Origin: Aporrectodea caliginosa
Taxonomy: Eukaryota > Annelida > Clitellata > Crassiclitellata > Lumbricidae
Length of the DNA: 64,000 nt
NCBI GenBank assembly: GCA_020284085.1
Contig: JACEVL010000045.1
Span: 506,001 to 570,000, forward strand
Direction of reading: 5' to 3'
Of this stretch, positions 51,490-62,775 are shown in pieces. A model generated the notes under the pieces. That model searched no databases. It had not been told where the DNA came from and saw nothing but the letters and a program-made list of their open reading frames with translations. The number at the start of each line of letters is the position of its first letter. Position 1 is the stretch's first letter. Made by a program: the position numbers and the translations under genes.

Positions 51490-52110
51490 TCTGTAACAAC
51501 GGCTGCCTGCTGTAGCCCGAAGAGTACGGGTTCGAACCTCCTCCTCCTCCTTCTCCTCCTCCTCCTCGTCTTCCTCCTCTTCTTCCTCTTCTCTTCTTCT
51601 TCCTCCTCCTGCTCTTCCTCCTCCTCTCCTCCTCCTCTTTCTCCTCTTCCTCCTCCTCCTCCTCCTGCTCTTCCTTCTCTTCTTCTTCCTCCTCCTGCTC
51701 TTCCTCCTCCTCTTCCTCCTCCTCGTCCTCCTCCTCCTCCTCGTCCTCCTCCTCTTCTCTTCCTCCTCTTCTTCTTCCTCTCTCTTCTTCTTCCTCCTCC
51801 TGCTCTTCCTCCTCCTCTTCCTCCTCTCCTCTTTCTCCTCTTCCTCCTCCTCCTCCTCCTGCTCTTCCTCTTCTTCTTCTCTTCTCTTCCTCTTCCTCCT
51901 CCTGCTCTTCCTCCTGCTCTTCCTCCTCTTCTCTTCCTCCTCTTCTTCCTCCTTCTCCACTCCGGCGGTCGCTGTATAAGAAGGACCTTGCTAAGAATTG
52001 TTCGGCGCCTTCGATGTTCTGTTGTGTGGTCGTCTGTACACTTCTGAGCATTAGAAGAAGGAGGACAATTTCAAAGTGTATAGTAGTTGTATAGTATAGT
52101 ATGGTATTGT
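51490..52110 (+). mobile_element. SINE family A split by a 420-bp TCC-rich expansion
   Basis: The head ends GAAGAGTACGGGTTCGAACC (box B) and is followed directly by (CTC/TTC)n at 51537-51957. The body then resumes with AAGGACCTTGCTAAGAATTG, GTACACTTCTGAGCATTAGA and a (TAGTA/TATAG)n tail. The expansion site equals the short CTCC run in the copy at 41575. Minus-strand poly-Glu/Arg frames of up to 210 residues are artefacts. Confidence 0.65.
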
Positions 52111-53400
52111 AGATGACTGCATGCAGTGCTTGGGTGGCTTTCTTTTGTCTGTGTCTTTACATTTGTCATCAATGCAGTTAAAATGACAGAGTTATTTAAT
52201 ACACAGACGACTGTTTAAGTGAAGAAGCACTTCTGAGGGCTATTTCGGGTCAGTCTTCCAGTAGTTCTCATTGAAAGATTCGAGTACCGTTTAAAGTGAT
52301 TTAAAACCAATCATCCGTTTACTTCATCACGCGTCATTGCGTTTCAGAGGAGGAGGAGGAGGAGGAGGAGGAGGAGGAGGAGGAGGAGGAGGAGGAGGTC
52401 GTAAGATTATGTCTAGGAAGACGAACAATTGAAAATGAAATGGCGTACAACAGAGTTTATGATGGGTAATAAAAATTAATGTGTCTGTATCCTCAACTGG
52501 TTATCGCAGACTCATCATTCTGCATTGATTGCAGTTCATTGTAAACTCTACACATGATCTCATAGGACCCCCACCCCATCTGTCTTTTAAACCCTTTCCT
52601 AGTCTGTTATTTGCTTAAACATATGCTTCTGTCTGTCTGTCCGTCTGTCTGGCTGTCTGTCTTCCGCTCTTTAGTACTTGCATCGCAAGTTATGCTTTCG
52701 ATTGCATAGGCATTCAAGGTGCCGTGTCTCTCGATTGTTGGAAATTGTTGTATGTTCGGCATTCCATAGTGCTCTCTCTCTCGCGTGTGCATTCTCCATG
52801 AGATTAACTCTCCCTCCATCTGTCCCACTCACATGCGTGCGCACCTCGATAATGACCCGTTGGCTGCGGCCTGCGCGGAGGGGAGGGACGAGGGAGGAGA
52901 AGAGCTGCTTGGTGTAACCGAACACCTTGGGCCACCCGCCCTCCGGCCACCAGTGGTATTAAGTGATTTAGAGAGGAGGAGGAGGAGGAGGAGGAGGCCT
53001 CCCTTCACAATAATTGTAGACTTATTTTCCGTCTTTATTAACTGCTGCTGCACTGTGACGTATTTCGCTTGTGTCTGATGCAGCACAGAATAAGAGAAGG
53101 CGATAAATGCAGGCCACGCTTAGACAGAGGCCACCGCCACCGCTGCTCTCCATGCAGCCCAGCTGCAGCCCATCTACCCGCCCGTCCACCCATCCACCCG
53201 TGGGCGCTGGCAACGCCTCGCTCGTTAACCCTTTGCCCTTATCTAGTTGTAGGACGCTGCGCAGACTCAGTCCGCTGCTGTCGTCTGCTTGGCTGTATGC
53301 GTCCGTCTGCTTAGGTTTAGCCGTCGTCTGATTGGTTGTTAACTGCCGTCTGCTCTGCTGCTGCTGCGTGACGTTATCTTGGACGTATATAAGCTGCGTC
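52111..53400. other. No gene seen; (GGA)n tracts
   Basis: GGAGGA runs at 52346-52397 and 52974-52997. The short frames at 52607-53331 are low-complexity or domainless. Confidence 0.5.
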
Positions 53401-53407
53401 TGCGTGG

Positions 53408-53510
53408 ACCTCCTTCTCCTCCTCCTTCTCCTCCTCCTCCTCCTCCTCCTCCTTCTTCTCCTCCTCTTCCTTCTTCTTCTCCTCCTCTCCTCCTTCTTTC
53501 TCCTCCGCCT
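53408..53510. repeat. (CTC/TTC)n tract
   Basis: CTCCTCCTTCTCCTCCTCC repeats with TTCTTCTTC; the poly-Leu frame is an artefact. Confidence 0.9.
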
Positions 53511-53815
53511 GACTTTCGGTCATCTTCTGTGCACTGAACAACCGCCTGCTTGACTGTGTACGTGAGTCTCATGGACAGTGTCTGTACCTTTGTTCGGCCG
53601 TGTCTTTGTGTGTGTGGTTTCTTAAACGGGGCCGTGCACTCAACTGTGCGCAGTTCCGCTATGGTCTACCCCCTCCCCCGCCCCCCGAGCGAGGGGTTGT
53701 ATCGTCCGTTGGGGTGTGGATAAGTGAGTCTTCTCCTCTTCGTCTGTGTGTTTCCGTCTCTCTTTTCAGATGACGTACTGGGTGGTCCGTTCTGTTTGGC
53801 TTTGTTTGCTTGTGT

Positions 53816-54060
53816 GTTCTATTGGTTAGTGTGCTGAACTGTCAATCGAGAGGTCGTAGGTTGAAATCTCTGCCAGCGTAGAGATTTTCTTCTTGATTTC
53901 TGCTCCACGTGCCAACCTAGCCAACCTGGTTGTAACGAGTACTCTCTGTTAGTGGGGAGAAGTTCTGGTGGCGAGGGGAGGGGGGGCTGACCACCAACCC
54001 TCATATGCCGAGGCTGAGATAAATTAAGTCATGGCTAGCTTAACGGAATGCCCCTCGTCT
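53816..54060 (+). mobile_element. tRNA-derived SINE, family C
   Basis: TCTATTGGTTAGTGTGCTGA (box A), GTCGTAGGTTGAAATCTCTG (box B), GATTTCTGCTCCACGTGCCA, and an end with TCATATGCCGAGGCTGAGAT. Confidence 0.65.
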
Positions 54061-54229
54061 ATTTTACGCATAGAGAATTCGGACTAGCTGTAAGCTTTCC
54101 TGTCATAGCTCTGCCAACTAATTGGCATCTGTTCAATTGATTTGATTGAAGGTCGGTTAATTAAAAACCTGCGTTTATTATGGCAGTGAGAAATGGCGAG
54201 AATTTACATTATTGTATATTGTATTGTAT

Positions 54230-54425
54230 TTGAACACTTGTTATAGACTTATAGCGCCCCAACCAGATTTCCCATTCAGAGGCGCTCCCGACTACTGCGC
54301 GAACGCTGAATTATAGGCCTATATATACTGTACATATGTGTTATATATATATCTATATATATATGTATGTATATATGTACGTATATATATATATATATGT
54401 ATATATATGTATATATATAATTATG
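54230..54425 (-). mobile_element. SINE/LINE 3' end followed by (TA)n
   Basis: TATAGCGCCCCAACCAGATT and CAGAGGCGCTCCCGACTACT match, inverted, the GAGTAG...GGGGCGCTATA end seen at 19697-19745. An interrupted TA/TG tract follows. Confidence 0.5.
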
Positions 54426-54590
54426 TGGTAGGTGCGCCATTGTATAATACTAGGTAGTCTGGGTTTAAATCCCGCCAATGCAAAGATGCCATATATTGTT
54501 TAAGCGCTGTATGATGTTGGCTGTTTCGGTGTGTGCGCCACTAGCGTCCTCTGGCGAACTCGACTGCAAAAGGAGTCATTGTCCAATCGA

Positions 54591-54708
<118 letters not shown>

Positions 54709-54899
54709 TTCTATTTCTTCCCCATTTAATGTGATGTTTATTGTTTCTTCCCTCTCTTACTTATCTTCATGACCTTTGTTTTCTTTATGCTTATTTTCAT
54801 GTCATAGTCCATTGATATGCTGTTTAAGCGGTCCATCATTAGTTGTAGACCTTCCTGACTGCCTACTGCTTATGAACTGAGCGACATTAACAAGTCTTA

Positions 54900-55018
54900 A
54901 GTTATATACATATATACATATATATATATATATCCATATATATCTATATATATATAGGATAACTCTAGTGTACATGTATATATAAATACATTATATGTAC
55001 ATATACATATATTTACAC
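54900..55018. repeat. (TA)n-rich microsatellite
   Basis: TATATACATATATAC and TATATATATATCCATATATA arrays. Confidence 0.85.
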
Positions 55019-55033
55019 AGAACTTGGATGTAT

Positions 55034-55195
55034 CGGGGGGATAATGTCCGGGGGGATAATGTCCTACGCAAAATCGGGGGGATAATGTCACGGGGGGATA
55101 ATGTCCGCACGGGGGGATAATGTCCGTTCCCCCATGCGCCTACTCCGTTCATGCGGAGGCCGCCGGGTTCGCATACCGGCGATGGTGGCTATTAT
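55034..55195 (+). mobile_element. CGGGGGGATAATGTCC repeat cluster next to a tRNA-like head
   Basis: CGGGGGGATAATGTC occurs at 55034, 55049, 55075, 55091 and 55110. The following CGCCTACTCCGTTCATGCGG and GCCGGGTTCGCATACCGG resemble box A and box B of a tRNA-derived SINE. Confidence 0.45.
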
Positions 55196-56125
55196 TTCAG
55201 AGATTTCAATCATATCTCATTAGCACGCCGTCCTTACACGGGGGCGGGGGGCCTTAAATGACGTCGTGCACATTCAAGGGGGGGGGCCAGCGATGATGAA
55301 GGCTGTCACCCGATCAATTCATTGTAAAATTGTGAACGGGATCAAGGGCCATACGGGGGTCACTCTATAAAACAGCGGGTATAATTACATTTACAGTCCT
55401 TGTCAAAAGCTGACCGCACACATTCTGATGTGCCGGGGTTAAGAAAATGAAGTCGCCCACACTTTATACCCAGAAGCGATTCTTCTTCAATCTTCATAAA
55501 GCACAGTGAACTTGGGACCTGTTCAAACAGTACAACAATAGTCTTCTCAGTGCGTAACATGCGACTATAATGGAGATGGAGAGGAGGAGGAGAGGAGAAG
55601 GAGGAGGACTGGAGGAGGAGGAGGAGACTGTTGTGACAAACTAATGAAGGCCGATGCTGGTTGTAAATAACATCGTGTTAAACTTCACTGACGATCTGGT
55701 TCACGAAAAGCTCTTCCTTTAGGTGACCACACCCAGAAAGAAATGCAACTCCTTTAGGCAGACATAAATTGTCTGCCTCTATTCACAGATGGAGCTACGT
55801 CTATCTGCAGAAGCAAACGAATGGTAATAGTGTTAGCGAGGAGGAGGAGACACCGGTTAGGTCGTGTTGCTAGACTTGATCACTAGGCACTGTAGGGTGA
55901 GAAACGAGGGGCAAAACGTCGTGAAACCGAGGCTGTATATACGTTGATGGGTCAACAGGGAAACTGGAAGGGGTTGACACACGCCGCACAGAAAGTAGGT
56001 CACGCCCTCATCGTATCAGGCGATCGGATATGATGTTGGAAAACTAGGTCATGAACTCTGTACCTCTTAATTCCTCGACTATATATAGAAGAAGAATCTG
56101 CTTATTCTCCTAGTTGGCCGCCGCT
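55196..56125. other. No gene seen; short GGA tract at 55570-55630
   Basis: G-runs at 55240-55290 and a minus frame at 55360-55560 without a domain. Confidence 0.45.
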
Positions 56126-56127
56126 GC

Positions 56128-56352
56128 TTGTATTGTGGTAGTGCCAGTCCCAAAGCCTGGATGAAGGAGGAGGACTGGAGGAGGAGGACTGGGAGGAGGA
56201 GGAGGAGAAGGAGGACTGGAGGAGGAGGAGGAGGAGGAGGAGGAGGAATAGGAGGAGGAGGAGCAGGAGGAGGAGGAGGAGGAGGAGGGAGGAGGAGGAG
56301 GAGGGGCGACGCTGAGACTCTTTGTTATGACAGATCGTCCTTAAACAGTGAC
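56128..56352 (-). repeat. Dispersed repeat, family E, with about 130-bp GGA expansion
   Basis: GGTAGTGCCAGTCCCAAAGC, CTGGATGAAGGAGGAGG, then a long (GGA)n expansion to 56304, then GGCGACGCTGAGACTCTTTG and CGTCCTTAAACAGTGA. The copy at 27940-28030 has only GGAGGAGGG at this point. Confidence 0.7.
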
Positions 56353-56375
56353 TACCTGTTTATTCTCCTTAACAC

Positions 56376-56379
56376 CTCC

Positions 56380-56427
<48 letters not shown>

Positions 56428-56431
56428 GGAG

Positions 56432-56465
<34 letters not shown>

Positions 56466-56593
56466 TCTCGTCTGACTGTCTGAGTCTGTCTGTCTTTGTT
56501 ATGACAGATCTGTCCTGTCTGTCTGTCTGTGACTCTGTCTGTCTGTTTCTGTCTGTCTGTCTGTTCTCCTTAACACCTCCGTCTGTTTGTCCC

Positions 56594-56624
<31 letters not shown>

Positions 56625-56628
56625 TCGT
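56376..56628. repeat. (TCTG)n microsatellite
   Basis: CTGTCTGTCTGT arrays in three blocks, with a duplicated CTCCTTAACACCTCCGTCTG leader at 56366 and 56566. Confidence 0.95.
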
Positions 56629-56794
56629 GTAGATCTCATGGTCTTTTTTTGTCCCTGTTTCCTTCTGCAGCCAAAACGTCTGCATAAGACATTGGCAGAG
56701 TCCGTACGTCGAAGAAGAGCTTCTTTACTCGTTGATTATGACCGAGTTGACGAGGTAGAGCAAGTGCTGCTGAAATCTATAAGAAATTTCTGCC

Positions 56795-57060
56795 CTGGCG
56801 AGGATTTGAACCCCGACTTTTGGATTGACTGCCCAGCATGCACGCTGACCAGGAGACCATCGCCTACCCATGACTGTTCAGTTATAGTTTGGTTAGTACT
56901 TAGTTGGTGTTTGACGACGGAGAGCCCCCTTCTCCCCCTCCCTCTCCCAGTCAGACACTGTATAGGGATCTTGACCCATTCCTTCGGCCAGAATCGCTCA
57001 GCGCCATCGATTGATGCTTCGTTATAAGACAAAGACGCTTAATAAGTGATTCATCATAAT
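56795..57060. mobile_element. SINE remnant (mixed family A/C)
   Basis: GGCGAGGATTTGAACCCCGA reads inverted as a box B, while GGGATCTTGACCCATTCCTT and CTCAGCGCCATCGATTGATG on the plus strand match the family A body. It looks like two overlapping insertions. Confidence 0.45.
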
Positions 57061-57292
57061 AAGTATTAATAACAATAATAATGATTTAATGAGACAAGAC
57101 GTGATCGCGATTCAACATCCGATCTCAGCTGCAGTGATAGGACCATTAATATCCACACAGTTATTTAAGTCGATCAATTACGAAAGTGTACGGCACCTGG
57201 CCCAGAAACCTGACCCAGAAAATCTTTCCTATCCCATCAGCTCACTCGGCTTCTCAGTTTCCTGTTAACACTAACTTTTCCTCGACCGCCAG

Positions 57293-57410
<118 letters not shown>

Positions 57411-57486
57411 GACCGTTCTGACTATGTCATGCCCTGCGGCCGCTGATGTCGAAGGACCCGGATGCCTTCAGACGCTGCTATTTAAA

Positions 57487-57488
<2 letters not shown>

Positions 57489-57530
<42 letters not shown>
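57489..57530. repeat. (TA)n microsatellite
   Basis: A pure TA run of about 40 bp. Confidence 0.95.
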
Positions 57531-57532
<2 letters not shown>

Positions 57533-57642
57533 GTTTGACCTAATTTCTTTGTAAGCAGACGATCCAATTTGTTGTTGCTGGTCGCAGACTTTGGAGTTTT
57601 CTTCTTCCGCTGGTCCTTCGTTCGTTCTGCGTTGGTCTACAT

Positions 57643-58374
<732 letters not shown>

Positions 58375-58534
58375 AGGCGATCGACTGGTTGCAGTGATTT
58401 CCAATGAATGTGAACGAACAGGTTTTTCCACAACGACCCTCATATGACCTCGATGACCCTGCTCATTTTACAATGAATTGCAGATCGGCTAAGATCCTTG
58501 ATGACTGCTGGGCACTGATTGAATGGATGAAACA

Positions 58535-58665
58535 CCCTTTAAGGTCTTCGTGTACGGACCGTGCTAGCCCGAGTTTTAAATCTCTGAAATAAGCCACCAT
58601 TGATATGCGAACCGAGGCGAAGAAGGCACATAGGTGTCTGGGACGTGCGTTCCTACCAATGTAAC
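58535..58665 (-). mobile_element. tRNA-like SINE remnant
   Basis: It shares TACGGACYGTGCTAGCCCKA and CTCYGAAATAAGCCACC with 37955-38000. On the minus strand CATTGGTAGGAACGCACGTC and GGTTCGCATATCAATGG resemble box A and box B. Confidence 0.4.
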
Positions 58666-58894
58666 TCTAGTAGAATACTCTGTTCTACATATTTTCAGTT
58701 AGTCCGTTGCACATTGTAGTGACAAAGATCGCGTTGCATAATCAGTCTGTAAGTTATGGGTCTTTCCTGTGTTAACGATTCTGTTTCGTAACGAAGGTGA
58801 ATAGCGTCGACCTCCTCATCACCCTTTATCGCAGCTTTGGCCTGGCACCACCCGAGTGTGAGGCATTGGCGGTGGTGGCAGCTGATCAGTCTCG

Positions 58895-59092
58895 TGCATT
58901 TGTTCGTCACAAAGCAATGGACATGTCCAGACTTATTGGACAACACTTCCTGGACTTATTGCCAACAACTGAGATAGAAGTCGCCTCCAAGCAACATGAA
59001 AGGCATTCGAAGGGAAAACGTGCTTGTCGAAGCCAGCAGCACTGTGTGCTGTTCCATGTTTCGAAGTCTACCACAGAGAAGCTGAAATCTAA
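58895..59092 (+). pseudogene. piggyBac-type transposase C-terminus, frameshifted
   Basis: In one frame MDMSRLIGQHFLDLLPTTE and SKGKR match the segment before the C-terminal Cys-rich domain of piggyBac (DDE_Tnp_1_7) transposases. After a frame change at about 59015 the next frame reads KTCLSKPAALCAVPCFEVYH, ending in EAEI and TAA at 59090-59092. LCxxPCFExYH is the hallmark of that domain. The catalytic region upstream is absent, so this is a dead fragment. I make this identification from motif knowledge. Confidence 0.68.
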
Positions 59093-59833
59093 GAGGAGCA
59101 TGGTTTCTTCAACGAGACACGACTGCAAACATTTGACTTTCTATGTATACATGTTGAAAATAGTAATAAAAATATACGTGTTGTAAAATAAGTGACGAAA
59201 AATTTCCATTTTTTAGCAAATTTCGGTGGCGTATGGATTGAAACCGTGGTGGCGGTCAATGAGTTAAGCCAATCCGTGTCAAGTCAGAAGGGTTGTTGAA
59301 AGATAAATGGTTTAAACTCTCGATATATCGTGTAATATTTAAAGTAATTAAATCGCAGTAGTTTATTTATAATACAGTTGTAAATTAAACGACGTTTGCT
59401 TATTTCCCAAATTGCATTCGTAAGAAATTCTGATTAATGCATCGAAAATTTTGGAAAACTAACTTCAGTTAAAGCTATACAATGGAGAAAACTGGGTGTG
59501 CAAGAGTTACAAAGCACTGTAGATCTACATCATAATTTCATTGAAAGACTGATACTTAATTGGCATTAGAAGAACAGACTAGCATTCATTGTTGAAATCA
59601 TTACCCTTTTGAATCAAGGTAGAACGAATTAGCAGCGTTTTAAAAATCCCGTTCTGCTGGCTCCCTCTGGTGAACTGCCTTACGAAGGGTTATTAGGTGT
59701 GCGGCTACATTCTACGCAGACAATGGATGCGTTTCTTGTTATTACTGAAACGCAAGAAACGTCTTTCCATTCAGGACAGAAACGCTCAGAAGTGAACAAG
59801 TTGCGAAATCTTCTATGGTGCTGTGGAATCGTG
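59093..59833. other. No gene seen
   Basis: AT-rich. CTCCCTCTGGTGAAC at 59661 is the reverse of a CTCF-like CCAGAGGG motif. Confidence 0.45.
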
Positions 59834-59841
59834 AGCGTAAT

Positions 59842-60792
59842 TATATCCCGCAGTCGATCGAGTCGAGTGTATACGATCGACTTGGCTCGGCCGACGATCG
59901 ACTCGATCGACTTCGTCGACTCGCCGACCTTTCGACGACTCGATCGACTTGGCTCGGACGACGATCGACTCGATCGACTTCGTCGACTTGGACTATAGTC
60001 TCTTGGCCAAAATTGCAGACTTGGAACTTCTTGGAGGGTTCCGTCACAGTTCAGCATATGCTCCAGATTATAGACATACATACTTGTGCTCCAAATCGCC
60101 TGTTAAAATTTGCGAGTATATTTCCACGAATTCACAAGACACTAATTGTATTTCATTTTATGACATTTCCAATCCGTAAGGCAACTATGCAGGCATTTTT
60201 CGTTTTTAAAAAGATAGAGCGACTAGGGCAAATATATTAATTGTGGGCTCTATAGTGGGAGCGGCAGCTGCGGCTCCCACTAGTATGCTACTCGCTGTAG
60301 AGTGGATCAAAATGTTGCCACACATCCGAGTGAGAAGTCGACGCATTCAGTCCTGTTCTAACGTACAGACTTTCGAACGAGATCATCGTTACTGACTACA
60401 GAGCTAAAATTTCCTGAAACTACGGCATTCTTAACACATCTTAATCGCTCCAATTTTCACCGTAAAACTGTGAAAAAAAGTATCTCTATAACTTCCACTA
60501 ATAAGAAAGCGCCAAGAGGTTCATTATTTGCACTGAACTTCATATTGGGTTCATACGGTAGTTGTTTGCTTACACAGAATTACGTCATTATATCATAAGG
60601 TCTGTCATTTTGTGAAAAATAGTAAGTAAAATATTTCAGAGTCGAGTCGAGGAAAGAACGATCGACTCGACTTGGCCGAGTTTACGATCGACTCGATCGG
60701 CGAGTCGATCGAGTCGACGATTTTTCGATCGACTCGACTTGGCCGAGTTTACGATCGACTCGATCGATCGACTCGATCGGCTGCGGGGTATA
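59842..60792. mobile_element. Foldback DNA element with GATCGACTCGA arms, 951 bp, perfect 8-bp target duplication
   Basis: The left end is TATATCCCGCAGTCGATCGA and the right end inverted is TATACCCCGCAGCCGATCGA. The flanks are AGCGTAAT at 59834-59841 and AGCGTAAT at 60793-60800, an exact 8-bp duplication. About 150 bp at each end is packed with GATCGACTCGATCGACTT-type palindromic units, many with TTGGC(T/C)(C/G)(A/G)G. The middle (about 60000-60640) has no transposase frame. An 8-bp duplication fits hAT or P superfamilies, but the terminal bases fit neither obviously. Confidence 0.88.
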
Positions 60793-60800
60793 AGCGTAAT

Positions 60801-61142
60801 CTCGATATTTCTGCATCATCCACACAGATAATGAAATGGCTGGACCCAGGTCGACACTGGCGCTCAATTAACGCAATGGTCAGTAGACAAGGTCAAGGTC
60901 AGGGTCGGTTCCAGGTCGAGATTCAAGGGTCAAACAGGTTCAATTGTTAACGCATTATGTCTGAAATGTGTGGACTTTCTAACTTATCAAGTATCACAGT
61001 CTAATTAGGCCTACCCGGAGTTTAACGACGACCAGAGAGAGGCTGTGACGTCGGTTGACCTTATTGATATGAGATAAAGAAATGCAAACACGTTTTCAAC
61101 TGCTTGTAAACAGTTCGTGTAAACTCGGCCACTGTCGATTGG
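60801..61142. other. No gene seen; AGGTCA cluster at 60889-60935
   Basis: CAAGGTCAAGGTCAGGGTCG, CCAGGTCGAG and CAAGGGTCA form several nuclear-receptor-like half sites in one direction. Whether they are functional is unknown. Confidence 0.3.
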
Positions 61143-61230
61143 GGTGGTGCCAGTCCGAAGCGTGAATAGAGGAGGAGGGCGACGCTTATCGCCTTTGTTA
61201 TGGCACAGCGTCATTAGGCGTAAACTACCA
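61143..61230 (-). repeat. Dispersed repeat, family E
   Basis: GGTGCCAGTCCGAAGCGTGA, AGAGGAGGAGGGCGACGCTT, CCTTTGTTATGGCACAGCGT. Confidence 0.6.
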
Positions 61231-61594
61231 GTCGTAGCACTGTCATGATGGCCTTTTTAACTGCTAGTGTACGTGAATGTGTCTGCATGGCCGGGGGAGA
61301 GGGGAGGGGGGACAATGGGGGAGCCGTGTCGTCGTCGTTGAGATTGAAGTCGTCGCTTTGGGCGAATACGATCGTATACGAACCAGAACGACGACGATCA
61401 TCTGCTGGGCAGAAAGTGTATCGTATAAAGAACCTTCGTCGTCTTCGTCTTCTTACCTTCTTACACTGTTCTCTTGTTACCTTTAACGTTTCTCAACTGT
61501 CGTCGATCTTTGACATCAACTGCTGCGTCTTCTGATCATGTGAGGATCTTCTTTTCAATAGTCCATTGAATTGCCAGGCATTCATCAATCTAGG

Positions 61595-62775
61595 CATTCA
61601 TGCTTATGTCTTCATGCTTAGGCATTCATGCTTATGTCTTCATGCTTACGTCTTCATGCTTATGTCTTCATGCTTATGTCTTCATGCTTATGTCTTCATG
61701 CTTATGTCTTCATGCTTATGTCTTCATGCTTACGTCTTCATGCTTACGTCTTCATGCTTACGTCTTCATGCTTATGTCTTCATGCTTATGTCTTCATGCT
61801 TAGGCATTCATGCTTATGTCTTCATGCTTATGTCTTCATGCTTATGTCTTCATGCTTATGTCTTCATGCATGTCTTCATGCTTATGTCTTCATGCTTATG
61901 TCTTCATGCTTGTGTCTTCATGCTTATGTCTTCATGCTTATGTCTTCATGCTTATGTCATCATGCTTATGTCTTCATGCTTATGTCTTCATGCTTATGTC
62001 TTCATGCTTACGTCTTCATGCTTACGTCTTCATGCTTACGTCTTCATGCTTATGTCTTCATGCTTATGTCTTCATGCTTATGCATTCATGCTTATGTCTT
62101 CATGCTTATGTCTTCATGCTTGTGTCTTCATGCTTATGTCTTCATGCTTATGTCTTCATGCTTATGTCTTCATGCTTGTGTCTTCATGCTTATGTCTTCA
62201 TGCTTATGTCTTCATGCTTGTGTCTTCATGCTTATGTCTTCATGCTTATGTCTTCATGCTTGTGTCTTCATGCTTATGTCTTCATGCTTATGTCTTCATG
62301 CTTGTGTCTTCATGCTTATGTCTTCATGCTTATGTCTTCATGCTTATGTCTTCATGCTTATGTCTTCATGCTTATGTCTTCATGCTTATGTCTTCATGCT
62401 TACGTCTTCATGCTTATGTCTTCATGCTTATGTCTTCATGCTTATGTCTTCATGCTTATGTCTTCATGCTTATGTCTTCATGCTTGTGTCTTCATGCTTA
62501 TGTCTTCATGCTTATGTCTTCATGCTTATGTCTTCATGCTTATGCTTATGTCTTCATGCTTACGTCTTCATGCTTATGTCTTCATGCTTATGTCTTCATG
62601 CTTATGTCTTCATGCTTATGTCTTCATGCTTACGTCTTCATGCTTATGTCTTCATGCTTATGTCTTCATGCTTACGTCTTCATGCTTATGTCTTCATGCT
62701 TACGTCTTCATGCTTATGTCTTCATGCTTATGTCTTCATGCTTACGTCTTCATGCTTATGTCATGTCTTCATGCT
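61595..62775. repeat. 14-bp minisatellite (CTTCATGCTTATGT)n, over 80 units
   Basis: Units differ mainly at TATGT/TACGT/TGTGT/TAGGCA. Because 14 is not divisible by three, all three plus frames stay open with a 14-residue period (MLMSSCLCLHAYVF), giving frames of 335-418 residues. A block at about 62175-62315 shows a 42-bp higher-order period. A (GTTC)n run follows at 62779-62803. Confidence 0.96.

Noticed and set aside
51419..52051. Glu/Arg-rich proteins on the minus strand
   Set aside because: Frames of a TCC expansion inside a SINE.
59699..60240. Arg/Ser/Asp-rich frames on both strands at the GATCGACTCGA cluster
   Set aside because: The frames come from palindromic TCGA units of the foldback element and read similarly on both strands.
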